Assembly (NCBI RefSeq): GCF_011050055.1
Contig: NZ_DRGM01000210.1
Location: 62,001-126,000, forward strand
Length of the DNA: 64,000 nucleotides
Direction of reading: 5' to 3'
Origin: Pseudoalteromonas prydzensis
Lineage (GTDB): Bacteria > Pseudomonadota > Gammaproteobacteria > Enterobacterales > Alteromonadaceae
The first letter of the stretch is position 1, and every line of letters starts with the position of its first letter. A program made the translations under genes and the position numbers. The notes below the pieces were generated by a model. That model saw only the letters and a list, made by a program, of their open reading frames with translations. It was not told the origin of the DNA and ran no database searches. Positions 36,086 through 45,047 of the stretch are shown here, one piece after another.

Positions 36086-36433
36086 ATGACCACTCTTTAC
36101 GGCATCAGTAACTGTGACACTATAAAAAAAGCCAAAAAATATTTAACCGATAACGCCATTGACTATACGTTTCATGACTATCGTAAAGACGGCATAAACC
36201 TAGCGATGATCAGCGAGTTTGCCAATCACATCGATTGGCAAGAGTTAGTTAATAAACGCGGCACAACCTATCGCCAATTAACGGATGAACAAAAACAAAA
36301 TCTTGATAAAGACAGCGCACTGGCCATTTTGGTTGAGCAGCCAGCGATGATCAAACGACCAGTATTAATTCACAATGACACTTACCACTTAGGTTTTAAA
36401 GTGGCGCAATACGATGAGATTTTCGCATCATGA
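36086..36433 (+). CDS. ArsC/Spx-like reductase (YffB)
   Basis: This 115-residue protein is an ArsC-family thioredoxin-fold protein, starting [19 protein letters not shown] (residues 2-20), with the family's single N-terminal cysteine in SNCDT (Cys10) and the C-terminal AMIKRPVL segment (about residues 90-97). E. coli yffB sits directly before dapE, as here, which supports the identity. The physiological substrate is unknown; a glutathione-linked thiol reductase role has been proposed for YffB. It overlaps the dapE start by 4 bases. Confidence 0.9.
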   Translation: MTTLYGISNCDTIKKAKKYLTDNAIDYTFHDYRKDGINLAMISEFANHIDWQELVNKRGTTYRQLTDEQKQNLDKDSALAILVEQPAMIKRPVLIHNDTYHLGFKVAQYDEIFAS

Positions 36434-37560
36434 TCCATCCAGTAATTGAACTTGCTCAAGCCTTGATCCAACGTCGTTCTGTCACGCCTGAAGATGCTGA
36501 TTGCCAAACGATGATGAATGAGCGTTTACAAGCAATAGGCTTTAATATTGAGTCAATGTTTTTCACTGATACCTTGAATACGTGGGCACGAAAAGGCCAA
36601 CAGTCACCTCATTTTTGCTTTGCAGGCCATACCGATGTTGTACCGACTGGGCCTGAAAAAAACTGGCAACACCCGCCATTTTCAGGTTTGCTTGCCGATG
36701 GCATGCTACATGGTCGCGGCGCTGCTGATATGAAAGGCTCACTCGCTGCGATGATTGTTGCAACGGAGCGCTTTGTTGCAAAACACCCCGATCACAAAGG
36801 CTCTATCTCGTTTTTAATCACCTCCGATGAAGAAGGCCCTTTTATCAACGGTACAACCCGCGTGATTGATACCCTAGAAGCGCGCGGTGAAAAAATTGAT
36901 ATGTGCTTAGTCGGTGAGCCATCATCGCGCAATGTATTGGGTGATGTGGTTAAAAATGGTCGCCGTGGTTCTTTAACAGGCTTTTTAACCGTTAAAGGTA
37001 TTCAAGGACATGTGGCCTATCCGCAACTTGCCTTAAATCCAGTGCACTTGGCCGCCCCGCTACTTACGCAGCTCAGCCAAACAGTGTGGGATAACGGTAA
37101 TGAGTTTTTCCCTGCAACCAGCTTTCAAATATCGAACATTAATGGTGGCACTGGTGCGGGTAATGTGATCCCGGGTGAACTTGAAGTGCAGTTTAATTTT
37201 CGTTTTAGTACTGAAGTCACCCATCAGCAATTACAGCAACGCGTAGTTGATATGTTAGCTGACTATGATTTTGAATATGAGCTGAATTGGATTGTTAATG
37301 GTCAGCCATTTATCACCGAAGGCGGACCATTAATTGATGCAACGGTTACAGCAATAAAAGCAGTGACCGGGTTAGACACCGTACTTGAAACCACTGGCGG
37401 CACGTCTGATGGACGCTTTATTGCCCAAACGGGCGCAAAGGTGATTGAGCTTGGGCCACGTAATGACACCATTCATAAGGTCAATGAGTGTGTAAGCAGT
37501 GACGATCTCATTGCCCTTGCCGATATTTACGAACATATTTTAGAGCAGCTGTTAACATGA
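36430..37560 (+). CDS. dapE: Succinyl-diaminopimelate desuccinylase
   Basis: This 376-residue M20 metallopeptidase-family enzyme has the metal-binding segments [12 protein letters not shown] (residues 65-76), [11 protein letters not shown] and [11 protein letters not shown] with the catalytic glutamate pair, plus the GGTSDGRF segment and a C-terminal [12 protein letters not shown]. It removes succinate from N-succinyl-LL-diaminopimelate in lysine and peptidoglycan precursor synthesis. It starts within the end of the ArsC-like gene and its last bases overlap the M15 peptidase gene, so all these genes appear to be translated in a chain. Confidence 0.96.
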   Translation: MIHPVIELAQALIQRRSVTPEDADCQTMMNERLQAIGFNIESMFFTDTLNTWARKGQQSPHFCFAGHTDVVPTGPEKNWQHPPFSGLLADGMLHGRGAADMKGSLAAMIVATERFVAKHPDHKGSISFLITSDEEGPFINGTTRVIDTLEARGEKIDMCLVGEPSSRNVLGDVVKNGRRGSLTGFLTVKGIQGHVAYPQLALNPVHLAAPLLTQLSQTVWDNGNEFFPATSFQISNINGGTGAGNVIPGELEVQFNFRFSTEVTHQQLQQRVVDMLADYDFEYELNWIVNGQPFITEGGPLIDATVTAIKAVTGLDTVLETTGGTSDGRFIAQTGAKVIELGPRNDTIHKVNECVSSDDLIALADIYEHILEQLLT

Positions 37561-38258
37561 GCCAAAGTACACTCACTGCACAACAATTAGCTGAGTGTGC
37601 GTGCGGTAAAAATGAGCTGCAGCTTGTTGAGTATCAAGGTTATAAACTGCATAAAGAGATTGTTGACGACTTTATACGCTTACAAAATGCGGCGCGTGAT
37701 GCGGGCTTTGAACTAGCCATCGCATCTAGCTTTCGGGATTTTGAACGCCAAGCGTTGATCTGGAATGCTAAATTTACTGGACAACGTCCGGTGCTTAATA
37801 AACAACAGCAGCACGTTGATTTAGCGAGTATGCCGGATATTGAAAAGTGCCATGCGATTATGCTCTACTCTGCACTGCCAGGTACCAGCCGACATCACTT
37901 TGGCACTGATCTTGACATCTTTGATCAAGCCGCCGTGTCAGCAGACTATAAATTGCAGCTAGAGCCGAGCGAATACACTGGAAATGGCCCTTTTTCGGCA
38001 ATGACTCAGTGGCTTGATAATCATTTAGAAGACTATGGCTTTTACCGTCCTTATCAACAAGACTTAGGGGGCGTTGCGCCCGAGCCTTGGCACATTAGTC
38101 ATATTCAACAAGCGCAACAGTTAATGCAACACCAGAGTATTGCCGCCTTAACGGATATTATCGAAAACAGTGAAGTTGCGGGCAAAGCCGCTATTTTGGC
38201 GCATTTGCCGCAGCTTTATCAGCGCTATGTGTTGAATGTGAGTGCCCCGGCTGTTTAG
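37557..38258 (+). CDS. M15-family D,D-peptidase (LdcB/VanY-like)
   Basis: This 233-residue protein has the M15B motifs: [28 protein letters not shown] with the metal-binding His and Asp, and EPWHISH with the third ligand. Such enzymes are D-alanyl-D-alanine or LD/DD carboxypeptidases acting on peptidoglycan peptides. No signal peptide is visible at the N-terminus, so a cytosolic role in murein-peptide recycling is more likely than a periplasmic one. Its place after dapE fits peptidoglycan metabolism. The last 68 bases overlap the end of the convergent DMT permease gene. Confidence 0.88.
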   Translation: MSQSTLTAQQLAECACGKNELQLVEYQGYKLHKEIVDDFIRLQNAARDAGFELAIASSFRDFERQALIWNAKFTGQRPVLNKQQQHVDLASMPDIEKCHAIMLYSALPGTSRHHFGTDLDIFDQAAVSADYKLQLEPSEYTGNGPFSAMTQWLDNHLEDYGFYRPYQQDLGGVAPEPWHISHIQQAQQLMQHQSIAALTDIIENSEVAGKAAILAHLPQLYQRYVLNVSAPAV

Positions 38259-39120
38259 CCAACATAAACACCAATACAGCGCCGAGAATAACGGCGCTGG
38301 CAATCACAAACTGTATACTGAGTTCTTCTTTTAAAAATAACATGCCTGCTAATGCCGCTATGACCGGCACACACAGTTGCACCACCGCAGCCTGACTACT
38401 TTTTAACAAAGGCATAGCAACATACCAAATACTGTAACCAATACCCGAAGCCAGTGCACCAGAGGCACAAGCAAGCGCAACCCCCTGCCAGCTAAGCCCC
38501 GATAAATGACTAAAACCAATCATAAATAACACAGGTAACGCAAATAAACTACGGGCAAAATTAAAGGTGGTGGTTTTAAGCGGTGAAATACATACCTTAC
38601 CGCGAATACTGTATATACCCCAGGCTACGCCACTTAGCATCATCAATAGTGCTGGTATCACTGATGGAATAGTTGCCGAGGGCAACATCAGATATACAAA
38701 ACCAATCACAGCGATAATAAATGCACACCACTGCACAGTGCTGAGCCGCTCTTTATTGTAAATACCCCAACCAATCATGGTTAGCTGCACCGCTGAAAAT
38801 AAAATAAGCGCACCAGTGCCAGTATCAAGTTCCACATAGGCAATTGAAAAGCAAAGTGCATACACCAATAAGCTGATACTGCTGCGCCAGCTGCCGCGAT
38901 CATCCACGTCGAGCTCAATATCGTCATTATTATTAGCCGGATTGGCTATTGATTTTGCTTGTATAAGTACGATAAAGCCTAAGCACAGCGCGCCACTGAG
39001 TAACCGCAACGCAGTAAAATTCCAAGCATCTATGTAGTTTTGAACTAATGCCATACGGCATAAAAGAGAGTTTGCTGCAAATGCCAGCAAGGCAAGTACC
39101 GTGTACAATGTTGCTTTCAA
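38191..39120 (-). CDS. DMT-family permease (EamA/RhaT type)
   Basis: This 309-residue protein has ten membrane segments arranged as two EamA halves, opening with TLYTVLALLAFAANSLLCRM and with DAWNFTALRLLSGALCLGF in the first half. The family exports amino acids or other metabolites; the substrate is unknown. The hydrophilic C-terminal tail (about 20 residues) is encoded in the region that overlaps the 3' end of the M15 gene by 68 bases. A frame for a small protein lies 49 bp upstream. Confidence 0.85.
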   Translation of the reverse strand: MKATLYTVLALLAFAANSLLCRMALVQNYIDAWNFTALRLLSGALCLGFIVLIQAKSIANPANNNDDIELDVDDRGSWRSSISLLVYALCFSIAYVELDTGTGALILFSAVQLTMIGWGIYNKERLSTVQWCAFIIAVIGFVYLMLPSATIPSVIPALLMMLSGVAWGIYSIRGKVCISPLKTTTFNFARSLFALPVLFMIGFSHLSGLSWQGVALACASGALASGIGYSIWYVAMPLLKSSQAAVVQLCVPVIAALAGMLFLKEELSIQFVIASAVILGAVLVFMLAKQPGHSHSTHSADKAAANAPK

Positions 39121-39169
39121 AGTGTTCCTTAGTTAAAACCGTTACTGCACATGCAGCGTGTATGGTTTG

Positions 39170-39376
39170 TTATGTTGTCGCTGACACCAGCCAACCACGT
39201 TCGAGCCATTGATTTATCAAACTGATAAGAAAGCCAGCAATTTGCTCACTGGGTATATCATTTATACAGGATTGCCATAATTGCGCAAAGTTTACCTGTT
39301 GTAATCGTAGTGTCAGTGATTGGTATTGGGATAGCACACACTTAGCAACACAGTAAAGTCGATGAGTTTTCGTCAT
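39170..39376 (-). CDS. Possible small helical protein (68 residues)
   Basis: This frame reads MTKTHRLYCVAKCVLSQYQ, then LQQVNFAQLWQSCINDIPSEQ and IAGFLISLINQWLERGWL. I do not recognise it. The composition is protein-like, with amphipathic helices, no signal peptide and three cysteines, and it precedes the DMT permease gene on the same strand by 49 bp. No good ribosome binding site precedes the ATG. It could be a chance frame in the 435-bp gap 39121-39555, which otherwise holds only a hairpin before the next operon. Confidence 0.35.
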   Translation of the reverse strand: MTKTHRLYCVAKCVLSQYQSLTLRLQQVNFAQLWQSCINDIPSEQIAGFLISLINQWLERGWLVSATT

Positions 39377-39506
39377 TTAATCGACTACTTATTTGATTAT
39401 GAAATATTCTAAATTGAAAACTAGCGGCTTTGCTGATCTATTGCAGCTCAGTTACGTAATTATAGAATGAGTGCCTACGATTTTTTACATTGTTTATCAT
39501 CGCCCT

Positions 39507-39528
39507 CAGATTAGTTTATGCTAATCTG
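39507..39528 (+). promoter_or_regulatory. 8-bp palindrome upstream of the COG3014-LpoB operon
   Basis: CAGATTAG (39507-39514) and CTAATCTG (39521-39528) form an inverted repeat with a 6-nt spacer, 28 bp before the first start codon of the operon. It may be an operator or a leader hairpin. Confidence 0.4.
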
Positions 39529-39555
39529 TATTAACGGTGATAAAAGGAGTGCCAT

Positions 39556-40920
39556 GTGCAACGTAGTGTTATTTTTGGCTTTTGTGCTATTTTAGGTGGA
39601 TGCAGTACCATTGGATTTGGTGATCTTTTTACTGATTACGCCACTCAAATGACGCCTGTACGCCAAGCAATTAATAGCAATAATATGGCTCAAGCCCAGC
39701 AGCTATTGCCAACTAATGGGCAATCGCACAGCAACTACTTGCTCAATCAATTAGAACACGCTCGGTTAAACACGCTAACGAATCAAGATGATACTGCACA
39801 ACCGCAATATGAAGCGGTCTATCAGCAAATGGAAATAAAACGCCAAGCCGCCAAAGTACAACTCAGTGCAGGGCTTGAACAAAGTAACGCCCTGCTCACC
39901 AATGATTCAGTCATCGCGTATACGCCAGCGCCTTATGAAATGAGTATGCTGCATAGCTATAAAGCACTCAGTTATGTTTATCAAAATGATATTGAAGGTG
40001 CACTGGTTGAAGTGCGCCGCGCTAATAAAGTACAAACAGATGCATTAACGGCCAATCAAGATGACCTTGATGCCAGCGTAAAAGAAGCGCAAAAGCATTA
40101 TCCCAGCATGGATGAGGTGATTAAAAACGTAAAAAATGGCTACCAAAATGCGTTTACGTTTTATTTGTCAGGCTTACTTTACCAAAGTAATAAGCAATAC
40201 GATGATGCCTACATTGATTTTAAAAAAGCGCTGGAGATCAATCCAGAAAACACCTATTTGCAGCAAGATGTACTGCAGCTTGCCAAGCGACAAGGCTTTG
40301 ATCAAGACTTTGCAGAATTTAAAAAGCGCTTTGGTGAGCCAACTAAGCGCGCCGCTAACAGCGGTGATGTGGTGGTGCTAGTTGAACAAGGGTTAGTGCC
40401 AGAAAAAGATGAGTTTGTATTGCGTTTGCCGATTTATACATCCCGTGGCGATGCGCGCTTTTACAGTTTAGCGATGCCCGTTTATAAAGATAACGCATTT
40501 ATACCCGCGATTAACAAAATTAGTATCGCAGCACAGGTTTTACCATTGAGCCCCTTGGTACGCCTAGAAGCATTAGCGGCAAAAACCCTTGAAGAGCAAA
40601 CACCGGCGAGAGTCTCTCGGCAAATATTGCGTTTAGTAGCAAAAGAAAAAGTACGTGCAGAATTAGCACGCAGTGGCGGCGATGTCGGCAATATTCTCGC
40701 GAATATTTACAACTTAGCGTCAGAGCAAGCGGATACCCGTAGTTGGTTGACGCTGCCCAATCAAATAAGTGTCGCGCGTACCCAGCTCGCTGCAGGGGAT
40801 CATGTATTAAAACTTGGTGCTCATAGCGACATAAACTTTACCGTTAGTAAGCAAGGGTTAACCTTGATTTATCTAACCTCTATTAACAACTATTTTAATT
40901 CCCATGTAGTGCAACTTTAG
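39556..40920 (+). CDS. COG3014-family TPR lipoprotein
   Basis: This 454-residue protein has a lipobox (AILGGC, Cys16) and TPR-like repeats in the middle (for example SGLLYQSNKQYDDAYIDFKK, then ALEINPENTYLQQD). The beta-rich C-terminal part starts around VVVLVEQGLVPEKDEF. It matches COG3014 proteins that head the YcfL-LpoB cluster in Alteromonadales and Vibrionales. The GTG start at 39556 is supported by AAGGAG (39544-39549); the ATG two bases earlier is in another frame and soon stops. It is probably an outer-membrane lipoprotein working with the following genes in cell-envelope assembly. Confidence 0.85.
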   Translation: MQRSVIFGFCAILGGCSTIGFGDLFTDYATQMTPVRQAINSNNMAQAQQLLPTNGQSHSNYLLNQLEHARLNTLTNQDDTAQPQYEAVYQQMEIKRQAAKVQLSAGLEQSNALLTNDSVIAYTPAPYEMSMLHSYKALSYVYQNDIEGALVEVRRANKVQTDALTANQDDLDASVKEAQKHYPSMDEVIKNVKNGYQNAFTFYLSGLLYQSNKQYDDAYIDFKKALEINPENTYLQQDVLQLAKRQGFDQDFAEFKKRFGEPTKRAANSGDVVVLVEQGLVPEKDEFVLRLPIYTSRGDARFYSLAMPVYKDNAFIPAINKISIAAQVLPLSPLVRLEALAAKTLEEQTPARVSRQILRLVAKEKVRAELARSGGDVGNILANIYNLASEQADTRSWLTLPNQISVARTQLAAGDHVLKLGAHSDINFTVSKQGLTLIYLTSINNYFNSHVVQL

Positions 40921-40928
40921 GAGCTACC

Positions 40929-41354
40929 ATGAAATATTTAGTGCCATTATTAGCGGTGTGTCTACTGGCAGCCTGTACAAGTAGACCAACCACATCAGGT
41001 ATTAGTGTTGAACAAGCTTCAGCACAATACCAGCAACAGTTAAAAGTAGATAACCCTGAACTAGCTAAAAAACTGGCCATCACTGATGTAAAGACTCGCC
41101 AAACTAATCAGTTAACCGATGTCGTAGTGACACTGTCTAGCCAATATAAAAAGTCACAATATTTGCAGTACCAGTTTACTTGGTACGACGGAGATGGTTT
41201 TGTGATCAAAGGCAATCATTCACCTTGGCAAGCGCTGACTTTATTTGGCTTTGCTAATATGCAGCTACCTGGCCTTGCACCGACAGCCGATGCAGTCACA
41301 TTTTCATTAGCAGTTCGCGAAGTATCGACTGAAGCACAAGAATTTAAAAAGTAA
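40929..41354 (+). CDS. YcfL-like lipoprotein (DUF1425)
   Basis: This 141-residue protein has a lipobox LAAC (Cys16) and a compact beta-rich domain with QYLQYQFTWYDGDGFVIKG, the signature of the YcfL/DUF1425 fold. YcfL is encoded beside LpoB in E. coli too. It lies 8 bp after the COG3014 gene and 11 bp before lpoB, so these form an operon. Its biochemical role is not known; the context suggests an envelope function with LpoB. Confidence 0.87.
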   Translation: MKYLVPLLAVCLLAACTSRPTTSGISVEQASAQYQQQLKVDNPELAKKLAITDVKTRQTNQLTDVVVTLSSQYKKSQYLQYQFTWYDGDGFVIKGNHSPWQALTLFGFANMQLPGLAPTADAVTFSLAVREVSTEAQEFKK

Positions 41355-41365
41355 AGGACACCACT

Positions 41366-42001
41366 ATGAATACTGAAAACACAACGAAAAAACCAACATT
41401 TAAAGCACTCTCTGGTTTTGCTTTACTTGGCTTAAGCGCTTTAGCGCTCAGTGGCTGTGCTAATAAAGCGGTGGTTAGCTACGGTGACGCACAAGCTGTT
41501 GAAACAACCGATATTAACTTTGGTTCAACCGACTTGCAAAAAGTCGCTACGCAAATGACCGATTCGCTGCTGGCTTCGCCAGTGGTGGGTACTATGACCG
41601 CTAATACACGCCCAGTGGTATTTGTTGAACGTATTAAAAACAAAACCAGTGAGCATATTGATACTGAATCGATCACTGATTCAATTTCAACCCAACTACT
41701 GCGCAGCGGTAAATTCCGTTTTGTGGATATGGGCCGTGTAGAAGCGGTAAGAGAGCAACTTAACTTTCAAAATGTTGATGCATTAGTTGACCCTTCAACT
41801 GCAGTGGCCTTTGGTCAACAAGTGGGCGCGCAATATATGCTGTATGGCAATTTATCAAGCATTGTTAAGTCAAACAAAGATAAAGCCGATGTGTACTATA
41901 AATTTACCATGCGCTTAATGGATTTAAAAAGTGGCTTAGTCGAATGGGCTGACGAAACAGAAATTCGGAAAACCCGAGAAAAATCAACCTTTGGCTGGTA
42001 A
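41366..42001 (+). CDS. lpoB: Penicillin-binding protein activator LpoB
   Basis: This 211-residue outer-membrane lipoprotein has its lipobox ALSGC at Cys31 after a long N-terminal region. The LpoB domain follows, with TRPVVFVERIKNKTSEHIDT, STQLLRSGKFRFVDMGRV and GAQYMLYGNLSSI. LpoB stimulates the bifunctional peptidoglycan synthase PBP1B from the outer membrane. The linker between lipidation site and domain is short compared with E. coli LpoB, so its reach across the periplasm may differ. It follows ycfL directly and precedes the glycine-zipper gene by 17 bp. Confidence 0.93.
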   Translation: MNTENTTKKPTFKALSGFALLGLSALALSGCANKAVVSYGDAQAVETTDINFGSTDLQKVATQMTDSLLASPVVGTMTANTRPVVFVERIKNKTSEHIDTESITDSISTQLLRSGKFRFVDMGRVEAVREQLNFQNVDALVDPSTAVAFGQQVGAQYMLYGNLSSIVKSNKDKADVYYKFTMRLMDLKSGLVEWADETEIRKTREKSTFGW

Positions 42002-42018
42002 TGCAGCTTAGGAGGTAA

Positions 42019-42489
42019 ATGATGAATAAACTCATAATTGGGCTGTGTACAGCCCTGCTCATCAGTAATCCAAGTTTTGCGGCATATGAGCGAAATAAAG
42101 CCGTGCCCGTACAGCAAGTTCTGTTTGGCAATGTGCAATCAGTGCGTAATATTACTGAACAAGAACTGGTGCAAGACAAAAATAGTGGTTGGAAAACCTT
42201 TGGCGGCGCCTTACTAGGTGGTGTGATCGGTAATCAATTTGGTGGTGGCAGCGGCCGCACCGCCGCGACTATTTTAGGCTCTGTAATTGGTGGCAGCGTT
42301 GCGCATAACCGCCAACAAGGCAGTCATTACAACCAATATCATTTGGTTGAATTAATGATCAAAGTTGAAAACGGTAAGCAATTTATGGTGGTTCAAGACA
42401 AAGACAGTCAAATGACCTTTAACACCGGTGACAGCGTGCGCTTAGTGTATTTATCAGATAACACCGTCCGCGTTGATAAAGCCTACTGA
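42019..42489 (+). CDS. Glycine-zipper outer-membrane protein (SlyB/17-kDa type)
   Basis: This 156-residue protein has a signal peptide (MMNKLIIGLCTALLISNPSFA, residues 1-21) and a glycine-zipper two-helix segment (GGALLGGVIGNQFGGGSG and then TILGSVIGGSVAH) like SlyB and the rickettsial 17-kDa antigen family. The second ATG (42022) has better spacing to AGGAGG (42010-42015) than the first. It closes the COG3014-YcfL-LpoB operon and is followed by a terminator. It may help envelope stability; the exact role is unknown. Confidence 0.85.
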   Translation: MMNKLIIGLCTALLISNPSFAAYERNKAVPVQQVLFGNVQSVRNITEQELVQDKNSGWKTFGGALLGGVIGNQFGGGSGRTAATILGSVIGGSVAHNRQQGSHYNQYHLVELMIKVENGKQFMVVQDKDSQMTFNTGDSVRLVYLSDNTVRVDKAY

Positions 42490-42513
42490 GTTTAGCTAGT
42501 CTGATCTGAAATG

Positions 42514-42553
42514 AAAAAAGCGAGCCATCATTTAACTATGAGCTCGCTTTTTT
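42514..42553. terminator. Bidirectional terminator between the LpoB operon and alaA
   Basis: AAAAAAGCGAGC (42514-42525) and GCTCGCTTTTTT (42542-42553) form a 12-bp stem with a loop of about 16 nt, with A and T runs at the ends, suited to both convergent transcripts. Confidence 0.9.
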
Positions 42554-42574
42554 ATTGTTGCCAAGTATTAACTC

Positions 42575-43792
42575 TTAACTTTGCCGATAATTATTAAAGA
42601 AGCGCTGCATCTTGCCCATCGCGGTCGTTAAATCATCTTTATTAGGCAAAAACACCAATCTAAAGTGATCAGGGCTAGGCCAGTTAAATGCCCTACCATG
42701 CACTAACAATATTTTTTCTGCTTTGAGTAAATCGAGGATCATTTTTTCATCATTTTTGATATTAAAACGTTCTGTATCCACTTTAGCAAAAGCGTACAAA
42801 GCCCCTTTTGGTTTTAGACAAGAAATACCATCTATGGCATTCAAACCACGCCAGGCGATATCACGTTGTTCGTACAAGCGCCCACCAGGATTAATTAACT
42901 CATCAATTGATTGTACGCCTCCTAACGCTTGCTGAATCGCATATTGCGCAGGCACATTAGCGCATAAACGCATTGAAGCTAAAATATCTAAACCTTTGCG
43001 TAAATCGTCCATGACCGAGGTGCGACCACTGAGTACCATCCAGCCCATCCGTAAACCTGCTGCGCGGTAAGTTTTCGCTAAGCCGTTAAAGGTGATGATC
43101 GGCACGTCATCACAAAGCGCACCAATAGAGCTATGGGTGATCCCGTCATATAAAATCTTTTCGTAGATTTCATCGCTTAATAACAATAACTTATGCTCAC
43201 GAGCTACGTCTATTAACTGTTGTAATAACGCATCATCGTATACCGCACCAGTCGGATTATTTGGGTTGATCAACACCAACGCTTTGGTCTTTGAGGTGAT
43301 TTTGCTACGAATATCAGCAATATCTGGAAACCAATCTTGTTCTTCATCACATAAATAATGAACGGGGTTACCCCCTGCCAATTTCACTGACGCTGTCCAT
43401 AATGGGTAGTCCGGTGCAGGGATCAACACTTCATCATCATTATTGAGTAACGCCTGAGTCGTCATTTGAATTAATTCACTGACGCCATTACCAATATAAA
43501 TATTATCTACGTCTAGATTGTATAAACCGCGTTGTTGGTAGTGCTGATAAATAGCCACACGGGCTGAGTAGAGGCCTTTCGAGTCACAATAGCCTTGGGC
43601 TGAATATAAGTTACGAATAATATCACGGTGCATATCTTCTGGCATATCAAAGCCAAACGCCGCGGGATTACCAATATTCAATTTTAAAACTTTTTGGCCT
43701 TCATCTTCCATTTTGCGAGCCTGTACTAACACTGGCCCACGAATGTCATAACAAACGCCTTGTAATTTATGACTCTTTTTAATTTCTGACAT
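42575..43792 (-). CDS. alaA: Alanine aminotransferase AlaA
   Basis: This 405-residue fold-type I aminotransferase matches E. coli AlaA: SHKLQGVCYDIRGPVLVQ at the N-terminus, NIGNPAAFGFDMPEDM and LINPNNPTGAVYDD. The PLP lysine lies in FNGLAKTYRAAGLRMGW. It makes alanine from pyruvate and glutamate. The ribosome binding site AGAGG lies in one arm of a perfect 10-bp inverted repeat directly before the start codon, so translation may be blocked when the RNA folds. The terminator at 42514 ends the transcript. Confidence 0.95.
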   Translation of the reverse strand: MSEIKKSHKLQGVCYDIRGPVLVQARKMEDEGQKVLKLNIGNPAAFGFDMPEDMHRDIIRNLYSAQGYCDSKGLYSARVAIYQHYQQRGLYNLDVDNIYIGNGVSELIQMTTQALLNNDDEVLIPAPDYPLWTASVKLAGGNPVHYLCDEEQDWFPDIADIRSKITSKTKALVLINPNNPTGAVYDDALLQQLIDVAREHKLLLLSDEIYEKILYDGITHSSIGALCDDVPIITFNGLAKTYRAAGLRMGWMVLSGRTSVMDDLRKGLDILASMRLCANVPAQYAIQQALGGVQSIDELINPGGRLYEQRDIAWRGLNAIDGISCLKPKGALYAFAKVDTERFNIKNDEKMILDLLKAEKILLVHGRAFNWPSPDHFRLVFLPNKDDLTTAMGKMQRFFNNYRQS

Positions 43793-43797
43793 TTTTA

Positions 43798-43835
43798 CCT
43801 CTACTAGTGGAACAACTAGATTACCCTAGTAGAGG
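43798..43835 (-). promoter_or_regulatory. Hairpin sequestering the alaA ribosome binding site
   Basis: On the - strand CCTCTACTAG and CTAGTAGAGG form a perfect 10-bp stem around an 18-nt loop. The 3' arm contains AGAGG, five bases before the alaA ATG. Folding would hide the ribosome binding site; alternatively the DNA palindrome could bind a regulator such as Lrp. Confidence 0.65.
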
Positions 43836-43896
43836 GGCCAAATACTAGTGTATTTAAGGCTTTAAAACTGAAATAAATTCACGTCTGAGTATATGG

Positions 43897-44241
43897 CTAA
43901 CGGCTTTGCAACCAATCAGTTAACTTTGCCTTTGAGCCCGCAACTTGGCTATCTAGTTGTTGTGATGCCTCGAGTGCCTGCGCCGTATTATGATTGTTCA
44001 AACTTTGCTCGATTGTCCTTGCCACTTCCGACAAACTACTCGCTCCAAATTGCGCGGCGTTCGACTTTAAGCTATGAGCATGACGGCTGGCGACTTGAAT
44101 ATCGTTATGGATCGTTGCTAATATTGCTGAGCTTAAGCGCTCAAATTCAGCGCAGCAAAACACCAATGTATCACTAAATTGCTCTCCTAATAACGATTCC
44201 ATACTTTCCAATGCGTTTTCATCAATGATAATTGTGTTCAT
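43897..44241 (-). CDS. Stand-alone Hpt (histidine phosphotransfer) protein
   Basis: This 114-residue helical protein has the Hpt phosphorylation segment SRHAHSLKSNAAQFGA with His56 in HSLKS, in the middle of the four-helix bundle, and the usual SLSEVARTIEQ helix after it. It would pass phosphate between a hybrid histidine kinase and a response regulator. No kinase or regulator gene is adjacent, so its partners are unknown. It is a single gene on the - strand. Confidence 0.88.
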   Translation of the reverse strand: MNTIIIDENALESMESLLGEQFSDTLVFCCAEFERLSSAILATIHNDIQVASRHAHSLKSNAAQFGASSLSEVARTIEQSLNNHNTAQALEASQQLDSQVAGSKAKLTDWLQSR

Positions 44242-44441
44242 TCTTTATCCTTTTTTACTCATGCAACACGACATCAGTAACTTATGTTAATTATAGACCC
44301 TAGAGTCTGCTTATCTTTCGAGGTTAAACTTGCAGTAATGTGCATACCCTAATGTTATCTCGAAAAAAAAACCAACTAATCGTCTCATTCAGCGTATAAT
44401 TAACGGGTTTTTCAACTATTCACAAATAAATAGATTATTTT

Positions 44442-45047
44442 ATGTCTCGTTCACTGTGTGCTCATTGTAAATTTAGCTTATCAACTTGCCTTTGTGAAGA
44501 TTTATCAGTGCTTGATAATAAACTTAAAATTATTATTTTACAGGATCCTAACGAAATCAAAGTGAGTAAAAACACAGCGCGCTTATTAACGCTTTGTCTA
44601 ACTCAATGTGAACTAATTATTGGTGAAACGCAGACTGACTTCAGTATCTTAGAAAAACTCCCCAGCACCTCAACAGCACTGCTCTACCCTGCTGAAGATG
44701 CCATTTTGTTAGATGATGCGAGCATTTCAACCAAAAAGTTTACCGCGCAGTTAAGCCATTTAATTGTGCTTGATGGCACATGGAAAAAAGCATTTAAGCT
44801 AATGCAATTGACCCCTGCGCTAAACAACTTTAAGAAAGTCAGCTTTGCCACAATTCCACCAAATCGCTACCGCATTCGTAAAGCCCCACGCGAAGATAGT
44901 TTGTCGACCTTAGAAGCGGTAGCACATAGCTTAGCGTTAATTGAACACGCAAACCCAGCAGCTTTATATCAAGCACTAGAAGCGCTTAACAACAAACAAA
45001 CTCAGTTTATGCCGGAGCATGTTAAAGCCCGCTATCAAGTAAAATGA
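44442..45047 (+). CDS. DTW-domain tRNA-uridine aminocarboxypropyltransferase (TapT-like)
   Basis: This 201-residue protein has the N-terminal zinc-binding cysteines (LCAHCKFSLSTCLC, residues 5-18) and the DTW-family segment LIVLDGTWKKAFKL, followed by NRYRIRKAP and LSTLEAVAHSL. E. coli TapT (YfiP) of this family adds an aminocarboxypropyl group from AdoMet to U47 of tRNA. Two DTW paralogues (TapT and YfiP-like/TuaA) exist in some bacteria, so the exact tRNA position is not certain. It overlaps the next gene by 4 bases. Confidence 0.87.
   Translation: MSRSLCAHCKFSLSTCLCEDLSVLDNKLKIIILQDPNEIKVSKNTARLLTLCLTQCELIIGETQTDFSILEKLPSTSTALLYPAEDAILLDDASISTKKFTAQLSHLIVLDGTWKKAFKLMQLTPALNNFKKVSFATIPPNRYRIRKAPREDSLSTLEAVAHSLALIEHANPAALYQALEALNNKQTQFMPEHVKARYQVK

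Noticed and set aside
43893-44177. 94-codon frame on the + strand over the Hpt gene
   Set aside because: It is antisense to a clear Hpt domain with its phosphorylation histidine.
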